Assembly: GCF_001263175.1 (NCBI RefSeq)
Contig: NZ_CP012332.1
Location: forward strand, 2,167,501 to 2,231,500
DNA: 64,000 bases
Direction: 5' to 3'
DNA from: Vulgatibacter incomptus
GTDB lineage: Bacteria; Myxococcota; Myxococcia; Myxococcales; Vulgatibacteraceae
Shown here: in pieces, positions 1 through 8,610 of the stretch
How the letters are laid out: each line of letters begins with the position of its first letter
Numbering within the stretch: the stretch's first letter is position 1
Notes under the pieces: model-generated
What the model was told of the DNA's origin: nothing
The model's database searches: none
The model's input: the letters and a program-made list of their open reading frames with translations, nothing else
Program-made: the position numbers and the translations under genes

Positions 1-123
1 AAGCGCAAGGGCCGCAACCCGGCCACCGGCGAGGAGATCACCATCGCGGCCAAGAAGGCCGAGAACGTGATCAAGTTCCGCCCGGCGAAGGTCTGGAAGG
101 AAGCAGTCAAGAAGTCGAAGTAG
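1..123 (+). CDS. HU-family DNA-binding protein, C-terminal part
   Basis: The window opens inside this gene; 40 codons remain before the TAG at 121-123. The visible tail contains [11 protein letters not shown] followed by a Lys-rich end ([15 protein letters not shown]). This is the conserved end of HU/IHF-type histone-like proteins: the beta-arm return (RNPxTGE) and the last helix. Such proteins bind and bend DNA as dimers in the nucleoid. The start and N-terminal dimerisation helices lie outside the window, so HU cannot be separated from IHF-alpha with certainty. Confidence 0.85.
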   Translation, partial: KRKGRNPATGEEITIAAKKAENVIKFRPAKVWKEAVKKSK

Positions 124-186
124 TCTCGCCTGGCCTCGATCCTCCGGGTCTGAAACGCCCGGAATCGGCATGTGTCGGCAGATTCG

Positions 187-255
187 GAGCCCCACTCCCC
201 CGAAACAATCCGCCCCGAAGCGCTCGGGGCCGATTCGCTCGGGGAAGTGGGGCTC
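187..255. terminator. Long imperfect palindrome after the HU gene, possible terminator
   Basis: Outer arms GAGCCCCACTCCCCC and GGGGAAGTGGGGCTC pair almost fully. An inner stem GCCCCGA (212-218) pairs with TCGGGGC (224-230) around a 5-nt loop, and the bases between are partly complementary. The whole 69-nt segment can fold into one long hairpin. It lies 63 bp after the HU stop and before treY, so it could end HU transcription, but no T-tract follows. It could also be a REP-like palindrome. Confidence 0.45.
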
Positions 256-323
256 GATTCGTTCCGGCCCCGACCGCGCCGTGCCCTTGCCGGGAGCGGA
301 GCCGCTTCCCATCATCCTGCATC

Positions 324-3300
324 GTGACGCGGCCGGACTCCCACCCAGACGAGCGCGCCGCTCGGCTCCACGACGAGGCCGCCTCCCGGCTTCGAGGCTC
401 GCGGATCCCCTCGTCCGTCTACCGCCTCCAGCTCTCCGCCGACTTCCCCTTCTCGCGAGCGGCCCGGGTCGTCCCCTACCTGCGCGAGCTCGGCATCGGC
501 GACCTCTACCTCTCCCCCTACCTGCGGGCGGCACCAGGCTCCGCCCACGGCTATGACGTCGTCGCCCACGACGAGATCAGCCCGGAGCTCGGCGGCGCCG
601 AGGGCCTCGAGCTCCTCGCCGCGGCGCTCCGCGAGCATGGGATGGGTCACCTCCTCGACTTCGTCCCGAACCACATGGGCATCGGCAAGGACAACGCCCT
701 CTGGCAGGACCTCCTCGAGAACGGGCCCTCGTCGCACTACGCCCGCTTCTTCGATGTCGTCTGGAAGCCGGTGAAAGCGGAGCTCGAGAACAAGGTGCTG
801 CTCCCGGTGCTCGGCGATCAGTACGGCGCCGTCCTCGAAGCGGGCGATCTCCAGCTCGAGCTCGTGCAGGGGACCTTCTCGCTCCGCTATTACGACCACG
901 TCTTCCCGATCAATCCGAGACACTATCCGTCGATCCTCCGCCATCGGCTGGACGAGCTCTCCGACGACGATGGCGGAGCCAAGGACGAGCTCCTCTCGAT
1001 CTGCACCGCGTGCGACAACTTGCCGTCGCGGACCGAGACCGATCCCGAGAAGGTCGCGGAGCGGCGGCGCGAGAAGGAGGTGATCAAGCGCCGCCTGGAC
1101 GCGCTCTGTCAGGCCTCGCCACTCGTCTCGGCGTTCATCGAGCGGAACGTCCGCGATCTCAACGGGACGCGGGGCGACTCGGCGAGCTTCGATCTCCTCG
1201 ATCGGCTCCTCGACGAGCAGGCGTACCGCCTCGCCCACTGGCGCGTCGCCGGAGAGGAGATCAACTATCGGCGCTTCTTCGACGTCAACGATCTCGCGGC
1301 GATCCGGATGGAGGATCCCGAGGTCTTCGGCCATACGCATCGGCTGGTGCTGAAGCTCCTCGCGGACGGCTTGGCCCAGGGGATGCGGATCGACCACCCC
1401 GACGGCCTCTTCGATCCGAAGGCCTACTTCCGGCGGCTGCAGGAGGAGCACTTCGTGGAGACCTGCCGCCGGATCGCCGAGGAGGAGGCGCTGCCCTTCG
1501 ACGAGCTCGAGCCACGGCTTCGCTCGATGTACGAGCTCCATGCCCGCGACGGAAGGGACGCACGGCCCCTCTACGTCGTGATCGAGAAGATCCTCGGCCT
1601 GGGCGAGAGGCTTCCAGACGACTGGGCGGTCGAGGGGACCACCGGCTACGAGTTCCTGAACTCGGTGAACGGCCTCTTCGTCGATCCGGCGAACCTGCGC
1701 GCGATCGACGACGTCTTCTCCCGCTTCACCGGCCTGCGCCTGGACCTGGGCGAGCTCGTCTACCGCAAGAAGAAGCTGATCATGAGCACCTCGATGGCGA
1801 GCGAGGTGAACATCCTCGCGTTCCTGCTCAACCGCGTTAGCGAGATGAACCGGCGCTCCCGGGACTTCACGCTCAACGCGCTGCGGTCGGCGATCGTGGA
1901 GTACGTGGCCTGCTTCCCCGTGTACCGCAGCTACGTCACAGCGAAGGGCGTGGACGACCGTGACCGCCGCTACGTCGAGCAGGCCATCTCCGCCGCCAAG
2001 CGGCGCTCGCCCGTCACCAATGTCTCGATCTTCGACTTTCTCCGGAACGTCCTGCTGCTCCGCCACGGCGCCCACCTCGGCGACGAGGAGAAGCGGATGC
2101 AGCTCGACTTCGCCATGAAGCTCCAGCAGCTCACCGGCCCGGTGATGGCGAAGGGCCTCGAGGACACGAGCTTCTACGTGTTCAACCGCCTCGTCTCGCT
2201 GAACGAGGTCGGCGGCGAGCCACGGCACTTCGGGACCTCTCCCGAGGAGTTCCACGCCCAGAACGCCGAGCGTCTCATGACGGCCCGCGGATCGCTCCTC
2301 GCCACCACCACCCACGACTCCAAGCGCAGCGAGGACGTCCGGGCGCGGATCGACGTGCTCTCCGAGCTCCCAGGCGAGTGGAAGAGCGTGCTCGCCCGGC
2401 TCTCGAAGGCCGCGCGCCGCCATAGGGTGAAGGTCGGGGCCGATCGCGTCGCGCCGGATCGGAACGAGGAGCTGATGCTCTACCAGAGCCTGATCGGCGC
2501 CTGGCCCTTCGGCGAGCTCGACACCGCCGGGAGGCAGGAGCTCACGGCTCGCTTCGACGCGTGGGCCCTGAAGGCGGCCAAGGAGGCCAAGGTCAACACG
2601 AGCTGGATCAACCCCGACGTGGCCTGGGACGAGGCGCTGTCTTCCTTCGTGCGCCGCATCCTCGCCGACGACGCCTTCCTGCGGGAGCTCCTCCCCTTCC
2701 AGCGAAAGGTGGCCAGGGTCGGGATCCACAACTCCCTCGCCCAGCTCCTGCTCAAGCTGGTGTCTCCGGGTGTTCCAGACATCTATCAGGGGTGTGAGAG
2801 CTGGAGCCTCTCCCTGGTGGATCCCGACAACCGCAGGCCGATCGACTTCGACGGCCTCGCGGCGCGCCTCGACGAGATCCGCTCCCGGCGGGAGCGGGCC
2901 GCCGACGGCGGCAGCTTCGCCAGGGAGCTATGGGAGCGGCGGGAGGACGGGGACGTCAAACAGTTCGTCACCTGGCGGGCGCTCCAGCTGCGGCGCGGGA
3001 ACCCCGCCCTCTTCCTCGACGGCGACTACGTCCCGGTGGACTGCGGCGGGCCGCGGGCCCAGAACGTCGTCGCCATCTGCAGGCGCAGGGGCTTCCAGCA
3101 GGTGATCGCGGTGGTCCCCCGACTCGTCGCTCGTCTCCTCGACGAGGTGGACGAGGGGCGCGATCCCTGGGAAGGCAGCTACCTCCTCCTGCCCGGCGGA
3201 TCCGGCGGCGCCTCCTGGACCTGCGCGCTCACCGGCGCGGTCCACCGGCCGATCGCGGTGCGCAGGAGCGCCACCCTGCCCCTCTCGGCCCTCTTTCGCG

Positions 3301-3332
3301 ATCTGCCCGTGGCGCTCCTCCAGCTCGGTTGA
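324..3332 (+). CDS. treY: Malto-oligosyltrehalose synthase (TreY)
   Basis: GH13-type enzyme that isomerises the reducing-end alpha-1,4 bond of maltodextrins to an alpha,alpha-1,1 bond, giving maltooligosyl trehalose; TreZ then releases trehalose. The 1002-residue length is somewhat above the usual size for TreY. The N-terminus carries the characteristic PSSVYRLQL start of the barrel and LLDFVPNHMG. The catalytic region has GMRIDHPDGL (about residues 354-363, nucleophile Asp) and YVVIEKILG (about 416-424, acid/base Glu); TTTHDSKRSEDVRAR at about 660 is also typical. Start taken at GTG 324; a purine-rich stretch lies rather far upstream, so a start slightly inside is possible. malQ follows 103 bp later. 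No treZ is in the window. Confidence 0.93.
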   Translation: MTRPDSHPDERAARLHDEAASRLRGSRIPSSVYRLQLSADFPFSRAARVVPYLRELGIGDLYLSPYLRAAPGSAHGYDVVAHDEISPELGGAEGLELLAAALREHGMGHLLDFVPNHMGIGKDNALWQDLLENGPSSHYARFFDVVWKPVKAELENKVLLPVLGDQYGAVLEAGDLQLELVQGTFSLRYYDHVFPINPRHYPSILRHRLDELSDDDGGAKDELLSICTACDNLPSRTETDPEKVAERRREKEVIKRRLDALCQASPLVSAFIERNVRDLNGTRGDSASFDLLDRLLDEQAYRLAHWRVAGEEINYRRFFDVNDLAAIRMEDPEVFGHTHRLVLKLLADGLAQGMRIDHPDGLFDPKAYFRRLQEEHFVETCRRIAEEEALPFDELEPRLRSMYELHARDGRDARPLYVVIEKILGLGERLPDDWAVEGTTGYEFLNSVNGLFVDPANLRAIDDVFSRFTGLRLDLGELVYRKKKLIMSTSMASEVNILAFLLNRVSEMNRRSRDFTLNALRSAIVEYVACFPVYRSYVTAKGVDDRDRRYVEQAISAAKRRSPVTNVSIFDFLRNVLLLRHGAHLGDEEKRMQLDFAMKLQQLTGPVMAKGLEDTSFYVFNRLVSLNEVGGEPRHFGTSPEEFHAQNAERLMTARGSLLATTTHDSKRSEDVRARIDVLSELPGEWKSVLARLSKAARRHRVKVGADRVAPDRNEELMLYQSLIGAWPFGELDTAGRQELTARFDAWALKAAKEAKVNTSWINPDVAWDEALSSFVRRILADDAFLRELLPFQRKVARVGIHNSLAQLLLKLVSPGVPDIYQGCESWSLSLVDPDNRRPIDFDGLAARLDEIRSRRERAADGGSFARELWERREDGDVKQFVTWRALQLRRGNPALFLDGDYVPVDCGGPRAQNVVAICRRRGFQQVIAVVPRLVARLLDEVDEGRDPWEGSYLLLPGGSGGASWTCALTGAVHRPIAVRRSATLPLSALFRDLPVALLQLG

Positions 3333-3435
3333 GCGGTCACACTTCACGCGCTCGGCGCCCCAATCGGGGAGGCCTGGATCGACGCGGGCGGCCCTATCGT
3401 GGGCCGAAAACGCATTCGGGATTTCGGGAGAGCTC

Positions 3436-5004
3436 GTGTCGAGAGACCAGGGTCGGAGCGCCGGCGCGCTCGTGCCTCTCTTTTCGGTGAGGGACGAGGG
3501 CGATTGGGGCGTGGGCGAGCTGCCCGACGTCGCGAGGATCGCCCCATGGCTCAGACGGGCGGGGCTCTCGTCGATGATGGTGCTCCCGCTGATCGAGGCG
3601 GCCGTCGGGCAGGACAGCCCCTACTCCGGCCTCTCCGCCTTCGCGCTCGATCCGGTCTACGTCTCCCTGGAAGCGATCCCCGACTTCTCGGAGCTCGGCG
3701 GAGAAGCGGCACTGGGAGACGAGGAGCGCCGGGAGCTGGAGAGGCTGCGGTCGCGCCCAACCGTCGACTGGGCCGCGGTGCGCCACCTCAAGGGGCGCTG
3801 GCTCCGGCGCTGCTTCGAGCGCTTCGTGTCGAGCGGCGCGTCCCGGAGCTCGGATCGCGCGAGGGACCTCGAGCGATTCCGCGAGCAGGAGCGGAGCTGG
3901 CTGACCGACTACTCGCTCTTTCGCGCGCTCAAGGAGGCCCACGCCCTCGACTGGTGGAAGGGCTGGCCGCCGCCTCTTCGGGACCGCGATCCCGCCGCGC
4001 TCGCCGCCGCCCGCGAATCCCTTGAAGCGGACTGTCGATACTTCGAGTACCTGCAGTGGAACGCCTACCGGCAGCTCGGCGCGGCTCGGCGCGAGGCCGC
4101 GAGAGAAGGCGTCCGGCTCGCGGGCGATCTGCCCTTCATGGTCGCCGAGGACAGCGCGGATGTCTGGTCGCGGCGGGACGCCTTCCGACTCGACGCGACC
4201 GTCGGAGTTCCACCGGACGCATACTCGGACGTGGGGCAGGATTGGGGACTGCCAGTCTACCGCTGGGACGTCCTCGCGGCCCGCGGCTACGACTGGCTCG
4301 CCGAGAGGGGGCGCCACTCCGCCGAGCTCTTCGACCTGCTCCGCATCGACCACGTGGTCGGCTTCTATCGAACCTTCGCCCGGCCGCGGGACGGGGCCAC
4401 GCCCTTCTTCCTACCGGGGGACGAGGACGCCCAGCGCCGTCAGGGTGAGGCCGTGATGTCGACGTTCCGCGGCGCCGGCGTGGAGCTCGTCGCCGAGGAT
4501 CTGGGGACCGTTCCACCTTTCGTTCGCCGCTCCCTGGCCTCCATCGGCGTTCCCGGCTACCGGGTGCTCCGCTGGGAGAAGGACGACGACGTCTTCCGAG
4601 ATCCGCGCAACTGGCCCGCGCTCTCGCTCGCCACCACCGGGACCCACGACACCGAGCCCGTGGCCTCGTGGTGGGACGCCCTCCCCGAGGCCGAGCGCCG
4701 CGCCGCCCGCGCCCTCCCCGCGCTCCGGCACCTGCGCGACGACGAGGCGGCCGCCTTCGGCCCCGCGGTACACGAGGCCCTCCTCGAGGCGGTCTTCGGC
4801 AGCGGCTCCGACCTCCTGATCCTCCCGGTCCAGGACCTCTTCGGCGCCCGCGAGCGCATCAACCTCCCGGGCACCGTGGGCCCCCACAACTGGTCCTACC
4901 GGCTGCCCTGGACCATCGGCGAGCTCGCCACCGACGCCTTCGTGCGCGACCGCACCGCCGTCCTCTCCGAGCTGGGCTCACGTCACCGCCGAACCTCGCG
5001 CTGA
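3436..5004 (+). CDS. malQ: 4-alpha-glucanotransferase (amylomaltase, MalQ)
   Basis: GH77 enzyme that moves maltodextrin segments between alpha-1,4-glucans, releasing glucose; cytoplasmic. The protein is 522 residues, the length of short bacterial amylomaltases. Visible family motifs are an N-terminal QDSPYSGLSAFALDPVY, LRIDHVVGFYR with the nucleophile Asp near residue 304, VAEDLGTVP with the acid/base Glu near 353, and TGTHDTEP. GTG start at 3436 is supported by GGGAG at 3426-3430 with 5-nt spacing. It lies downstream of treY on the same strand; the pair fits glycogen/maltodextrin turnover feeding trehalose synthesis. The GH57 protein at 57.7 kb is a separate glucan-active candidate. Confidence 0.93.
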   Translation: MSRDQGRSAGALVPLFSVRDEGDWGVGELPDVARIAPWLRRAGLSSMMVLPLIEAAVGQDSPYSGLSAFALDPVYVSLEAIPDFSELGGEAALGDEERRELERLRSRPTVDWAAVRHLKGRWLRRCFERFVSSGASRSSDRARDLERFREQERSWLTDYSLFRALKEAHALDWWKGWPPPLRDRDPAALAAARESLEADCRYFEYLQWNAYRQLGAARREAAREGVRLAGDLPFMVAEDSADVWSRRDAFRLDATVGVPPDAYSDVGQDWGLPVYRWDVLAARGYDWLAERGRHSAELFDLLRIDHVVGFYRTFARPRDGATPFFLPGDEDAQRRQGEAVMSTFRGAGVELVAEDLGTVPPFVRRSLASIGVPGYRVLRWEKDDDVFRDPRNWPALSLATTGTHDTEPVASWWDALPEAERRAARALPALRHLRDDEAAAFGPAVHEALLEAVFGSGSDLLILPVQDLFGARERINLPGTVGPHNWSYRLPWTIGELATDAFVRDRTAVLSELGSRHRRTSR

Positions 5005-5043
5005 TCGATTGGACGGTGGACAATTCGGGACCCCGCTCCCAGC

Positions 5044-5673
5044 TTGAGTCACGTGGACACGGGTCTGCTCATCGTCGACGTGCAGAACGACTTCTGCGCG
5101 GGGGGCTCGCTCCCCGTGCTCGGCGGGGAGGAGGTCGCCCGGCCCCTGAGCAGGCTCGCGCACCTCGTCGCGCTGGCCGGCGGCCCGGTCTTCGCCTCGC
5201 GCGACTGGCATCCCGAGAAATCGAGCCACTTCGTGGAGTGGGGCGGGAAGTGGCCGCCCCATTGCGTGCAGGGGACCGAGGGCGCGGAGTTCCACCCGGA
5301 CCTCGAGCTCCCCGAGGACGCGGAGACGATCTCCGAGGGGACCACCTTCGGAGACGAAGGCTACTCGGCTTTCGACGGCACGGACGGCGACGGCCGGCCC
5401 CTCGATTTGCTCCTGAAGCGCGCGGGCGTGAGCCGCCTCTACGTTGGGGGCCTCGCCACCGACGCCTGCGTCCAGGCCAGCGTCTTCGACGCCATCGGCA
5501 AGGGCTACGAGGTCCGGCTGATCGTCGACGCGATTCGGGCCCTCGACCTGGACCCGGGCGATGGGGAACGCGCCGTGACGGAGATGCGCATCGCCGGCGC
5601 CCGGCTAACGACCGTCGAGGCTGTCGTGCGCGACCTCGAGCTCGTCCTCGAAACCCGCAGCGGAGCCCCGTGA
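5044..5673 (+). CDS. pncA: Nicotinamidase/pyrazinamidase (PncA-like isochorismatase fold)
   Basis: Hydrolyses nicotinamide to nicotinate for NAD salvage. Motifs are complete: LLIVDVQNDFC with the catalytic Asp, RDWHPEKSSHF supplying the His metal ligands, PPHCVQGTEGAEFHP, and GLATDACVQAS with the nucleophilic Cys. The length of 209 residues is normal for the family. The start is uncertain: TTG at 5044 or GTG at 5053 three codons later, neither with a strong ribosome site. The stop overlaps the start of the next gene by one base (TGATG at 5671-5675), so the two are translationally coupled. Confidence 0.9.
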   Translation: MSHVDTGLLIVDVQNDFCAGGSLPVLGGEEVARPLSRLAHLVALAGGPVFASRDWHPEKSSHFVEWGGKWPPHCVQGTEGAEFHPDLELPEDAETISEGTTFGDEGYSAFDGTDGDGRPLDLLLKRAGVSRLYVGGLATDACVQASVFDAIGKGYEVRLIVDAIRALDLDPGDGERAVTEMRIAGARLTTVEAVVRDLELVLETRSGAP

Positions 5674-6101
5674 TGAACATCCCCCTCCTCGACCTGAAGA
5701 CCCCCTCCGGCGCTCCGGCGCCCTGGAAGGATCTCTGGCAGAAGCGCAACGTCCTCCTCCTCATCGGCGACGAAGAATGCGCCCCGTGCCGCAAGGTGCT
5801 CGACGCCTGGGCCGGGCTTGGCGATGAGCTCCGCTCCGAGCACGCTGCCGCCCTGGCGATCTTCCCTCGCGATCCGGGCGGCGTCGCCGACGGGATCGTC
5901 CTGCTCGAGGATCCGGACGGTCGCATGGCGGAAGCGCTCGGGGCCAGGCCCGGGACGATCGTGGCCGCCGACCGCTACTTCGAGATCCAGCAGTGCGAGT
6001 CGCTGCACGACCGCGATGTCGACGAGGTCGTGCGCGACACCCTGGAGTGGATCGACCTGGCCGAGCGGACCTGCGACGAATGCGGTGTGAGCACGTGGTG
6101 A
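5673..6101 (+). CDS. Thioredoxin-like protein with CAPC motif
   Basis: A 142-residue protein with CAPC near residues 33-36, preceded by a hydrophobic strand (NVLLLIG) and followed by a helix, as in thioredoxin-like folds. There is no signal peptide, so it should be cytoplasmic. A pair of cysteines at the C-terminus (TCDECGVS) could form a second redox or metal site. The ATG at 5673 overlaps the pncA stop. The gene ends only 3 bp from the convergent cydB stop. The partner and substrate cannot be told from sequence. The fold call is moderate to good; a specific function is not claimed. Confidence 0.7.
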   Translation: MNIPLLDLKTPSGAPAPWKDLWQKRNVLLLIGDEECAPCRKVLDAWAGLGDELRSEHAAALAIFPRDPGGVADGIVLLEDPDGRMAEALGARPGTIVAADRYFEIQQCESLHDRDVDEVVRDTLEWIDLAERTCDECGVSTW

Positions 6102-6104
6102 CGC

Positions 6105-7145
6105 CTATTCCGCTCGCTCGCGCCCCATCTCCTCGAAGATCGGCTCGCGCTTGAAGACGCGATAGAGCCAGTAGAGCGACGGGAAGAGGATCACCACGCC
6201 AGCAGCCAGGACGATGACGAGCAGTCGCAGAGTGGCGACGGGCGCCGCCGCGTTCGCAATGGTGACGTCCGGAGCGATGAGGAAGGGCTGGTGGGCGAAG
6301 CCCCAGCCGGCGACCACGATCGCCGCCTCCGCCGCCGCGAGGATCCGGGCGAGCTCGTACATCCGATAGAGGAGGAGCGCCGTGCTCGCCGTGGCCACGA
6401 AGCAGGCGGCGGCGAAGAAGAGCCAGCTCCACCAGGAGCCCAGGAGGGCAATGGCGAATTGCTCGTGCGCGCCGACACGCGCGGTGAACGCAGAGATCAC
6501 CGCGAACACGAGCACCCCGCCCTGGGCGACGAGCGCCCGCACGCGGAAATCCTCCTGCAGCTCGGGATCGCGCGTCTCGCGGATCAGGTAGGAGGCGGCG
6601 ACGAACGCGAACAGCGACAGCGTGAAGAAGCCGACGGCAAATGGAAACACCCGGACCCAGGGCGCGAAGAAGCCGGTGAGCACCCGGAAGCCCTCCTCCG
6701 GCGCCACACGGATTGCGCCGGAGGAGATCGCGCCAACCACGACTCCCAGGAGCACGGGCGTGACGACGCTCGCGTAGGCGAAGAGGTTTCCCCAGCGACG
6801 TTGCACGCGGTCTCCGGCGACGTCGTAGTTCCGGAAGACATAAGACGAGGCCCGCGCCACGATCCCCAGGAGCATGAGGGCGAGGGGAACGTGGAGCGCA
6901 ATGGTCAGGGTGGAGAACGCCGGCGGGAAAGCGGTGAAGAGCAGCACCACCACGAGGACCAGCCAGACGTGGTTCGCCTCCCACACGGGCCCGATCGCCA
7001 GGGCGACGAGGTCGCGCTGACGAGCCGCCCGCGGTCCACTGGCGAAGAGATCCCAGAAGCCCGCCCCGAAGTCGGCGCCCGCGAGGACCGCGTAGAGGAT
7101 GAGCGCGACGAGGAGGATCGCGGCGAGGATCCAGGCGAGGATCAT
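6105..7145 (-). CDS. cydB: Cytochrome bd ubiquinol oxidase subunit II (CydB)
   Basis: Membrane subunit of the high-affinity bd-type quinol oxidase, a non-proton-pumping terminal oxidase used at low oxygen. The 346-residue protein has about eight to nine hydrophobic helices. The N-terminal helix holds the conserved GADFGAGFWDLF, followed by IGPVWEANHVWLV, both signatures of CydB. Its ATG overlaps the cydA stop by 2 bp, giving a coupled cydAB operon read leftward. The gene ends 3 bp from a convergent gene, so no cydX-like small subunit follows it. Confidence 0.95.
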   Translation of the reverse strand: MILAWILAAILLVALILYAVLAGADFGAGFWDLFASGPRAARQRDLVALAIGPVWEANHVWLVLVVVLLFTAFPPAFSTLTIALHVPLALMLLGIVARASSYVFRNYDVAGDRVQRRWGNLFAYASVVTPVLLGVVVGAISSGAIRVAPEEGFRVLTGFFAPWVRVFPFAVGFFTLSLFAFVAASYLIRETRDPELQEDFRVRALVAQGGVLVFAVISAFTARVGAHEQFAIALLGSWWSWLFFAAACFVATASTALLLYRMYELARILAAAEAAIVVAGWGFAHQPFLIAPDVTIANAAAPVATLRLLVIVLAAGVVILFPSLYWLYRVFKREPIFEEMGRERAE

Positions 7146-8464
7146 CGCTCCGCCTCGGGCGTCGTCGCGGCCATGCCGGGCCCGATCCGGATCTGGCGCA
7201 GGAGGACGGCGACCACCGCAGCCGATAGCCCGAGATAGACCAGGATCGAGATCGTCAGCGGGATGATCAGGCTCGGCATCGGCGTGACCGCATGGGCGGT
7301 GCGCATGACGCCGTAGATCACCCAGGGTTGTCTCCCGACCTCGGTGACGATCCACCCGAACTCGATCGCCGCCATGCCCAGGGGCCCCGCAGCCACCGTG
7401 CACCAGAGGAAGGCCCTCCGATCCGGCAGGCGTCGCCTCCGGATCCAGGAGATCGCCGCCCACAGCGAGAGCAAGAACATGAGCAGGCCGCAGAGGACCA
7501 TGAGCTGGAAGGCGTAGTGGAGCGTCGTCGAGGGCCAGTCGTTTTCCGGAAAGGCCTCGAGGCCCAGCACCGTCGCGTTCCGGTCGGAGTAGGCAAGCCA
7601 GGAGAGCATCCCCGGCAGCTCGATGGCGAGGCGGGTCTCCCGCGCCTGGTGGTCGGGGATCCCCAGGATCCGCAGCGGCGCGTGGGTCTCGGTCTTGAAC
7701 TGGCTCTCCATCGCCGCGAGCTTGAGGGGCTGGTATTTCGCCACCTGCTTGGCGGACCAGTCGCCAACGAGGGGCTGGACCAGGGCTGCGGGAACCACCA
7801 TCGCCATGGAGATGGCCAGCGCCTTTCGATGGACGGCGCTCCCCGGCCGGCGGAGGAGAATCCAGGCGTGGATCGCAGCGACCAGGATCCCCGTGGCCTG
7901 ATACGCCGCCACGAGCATGTGAACGATCTCGTGGGCCGCGTACGGGGTGGTCATCGCCGCCACGGGATCGATGTCCACGAAGGCGCCCTCCTCGAGACGG
8001 AAGCCCCTGGGGAGGTTCATCCAGGCGTTGGCGGTGATCACGAAGACGGCCGAGAGGGCCCCGCTCGCCGCGACGACGACCCCGGAGGCCAGGTGCAGGG
8101 AGGGGCGGACCCGGTTCCAGCCGTAGAGGTAGATCCCCACGAAGATCGCCTCGGCGAAGAAGGCGAAGCCCTCCAGGGAGAAGGGCATGCCGATCACCGC
8201 CCCCGCGTGGCGCATGAAGCCGGGGAAGAGGAGACCGAGCTCGAAGGAGAGGACCGTGCCCGAGGCCGCGCCGATGGCGATCAGGACCGCGGTGCCCTTC
8301 GCCCAAGCCTTGGTGAGCTCGAGGTAGTCCGGATCCCGCGTCCGGAGCCAGGCCGCCTCCGAGATCACCATCAGCAGCGGCATGGCGATGCCGATCGCGG
8401 CGAAGACGATGTGGAAGCCCAGGGAGATCGCCATCTGCAGCCGGGCAAAGAGGAGATCGTCCAT
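7142..8464 (-). CDS. cydA: Cytochrome bd ubiquinol oxidase subunit I (CydA)
   Basis: Haem-bearing, quinol-oxidising subunit of cytochrome bd. The first helix carries the conserved His in MAISLGFHIVFAAIG. EGFAFFAEAIFVGIYLYGW and GWIVTEVGRQPW are strong CydA signatures; the GRQPW segment lies near the quinol and haem sites. At 440 residues it is much shorter than the 522-residue Escherichia coli protein, which points to the short-Q-loop form. It is first in a cydAB operon read leftward. The promoter should lie in the 146-bp gap to the divergent MATE gene. Confidence 0.95.
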   Translation of the reverse strand: MDDLLFARLQMAISLGFHIVFAAIGIAMPLLMVISEAAWLRTRDPDYLELTKAWAKGTAVLIAIGAASGTVLSFELGLLFPGFMRHAGAVIGMPFSLEGFAFFAEAIFVGIYLYGWNRVRPSLHLASGVVVAASGALSAVFVITANAWMNLPRGFRLEEGAFVDIDPVAAMTTPYAAHEIVHMLVAAYQATGILVAAIHAWILLRRPGSAVHRKALAISMAMVVPAALVQPLVGDWSAKQVAKYQPLKLAAMESQFKTETHAPLRILGIPDHQARETRLAIELPGMLSWLAYSDRNATVLGLEAFPENDWPSTTLHYAFQLMVLCGLLMFLLSLWAAISWIRRRRLPDRRAFLWCTVAAGPLGMAAIEFGWIVTEVGRQPWVIYGVMRTAHAVTPMPSLIIPLTISILVYLGLSAAVVAVLLRQIRIGPGMAATTPEAER

Positions 8465-8610
8465 CCAGAGCAGATAGGCAGCCGTGCGCCCGGCGGCACG
8501 GCTCCGTTCCGGCCGGATGGACGATCCGGAAAGCCTCCGTGGCCCGGAACGGTTATGTTGCGCGGCCTCGTCTTCGCGGACGGCCTGCCAACCCTGGACG
8601 TCTTCCCACC

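Noticed and set aside
312-2729. Very long open frame on the minus strand opposite treY (about 800 codons)
   Set aside because: It is the antisense shadow of a GC-rich gene: composition is Leu/Val/Glu/Arg/Gly-biased without any domain, whereas the plus-strand frame has all TreY motifs.
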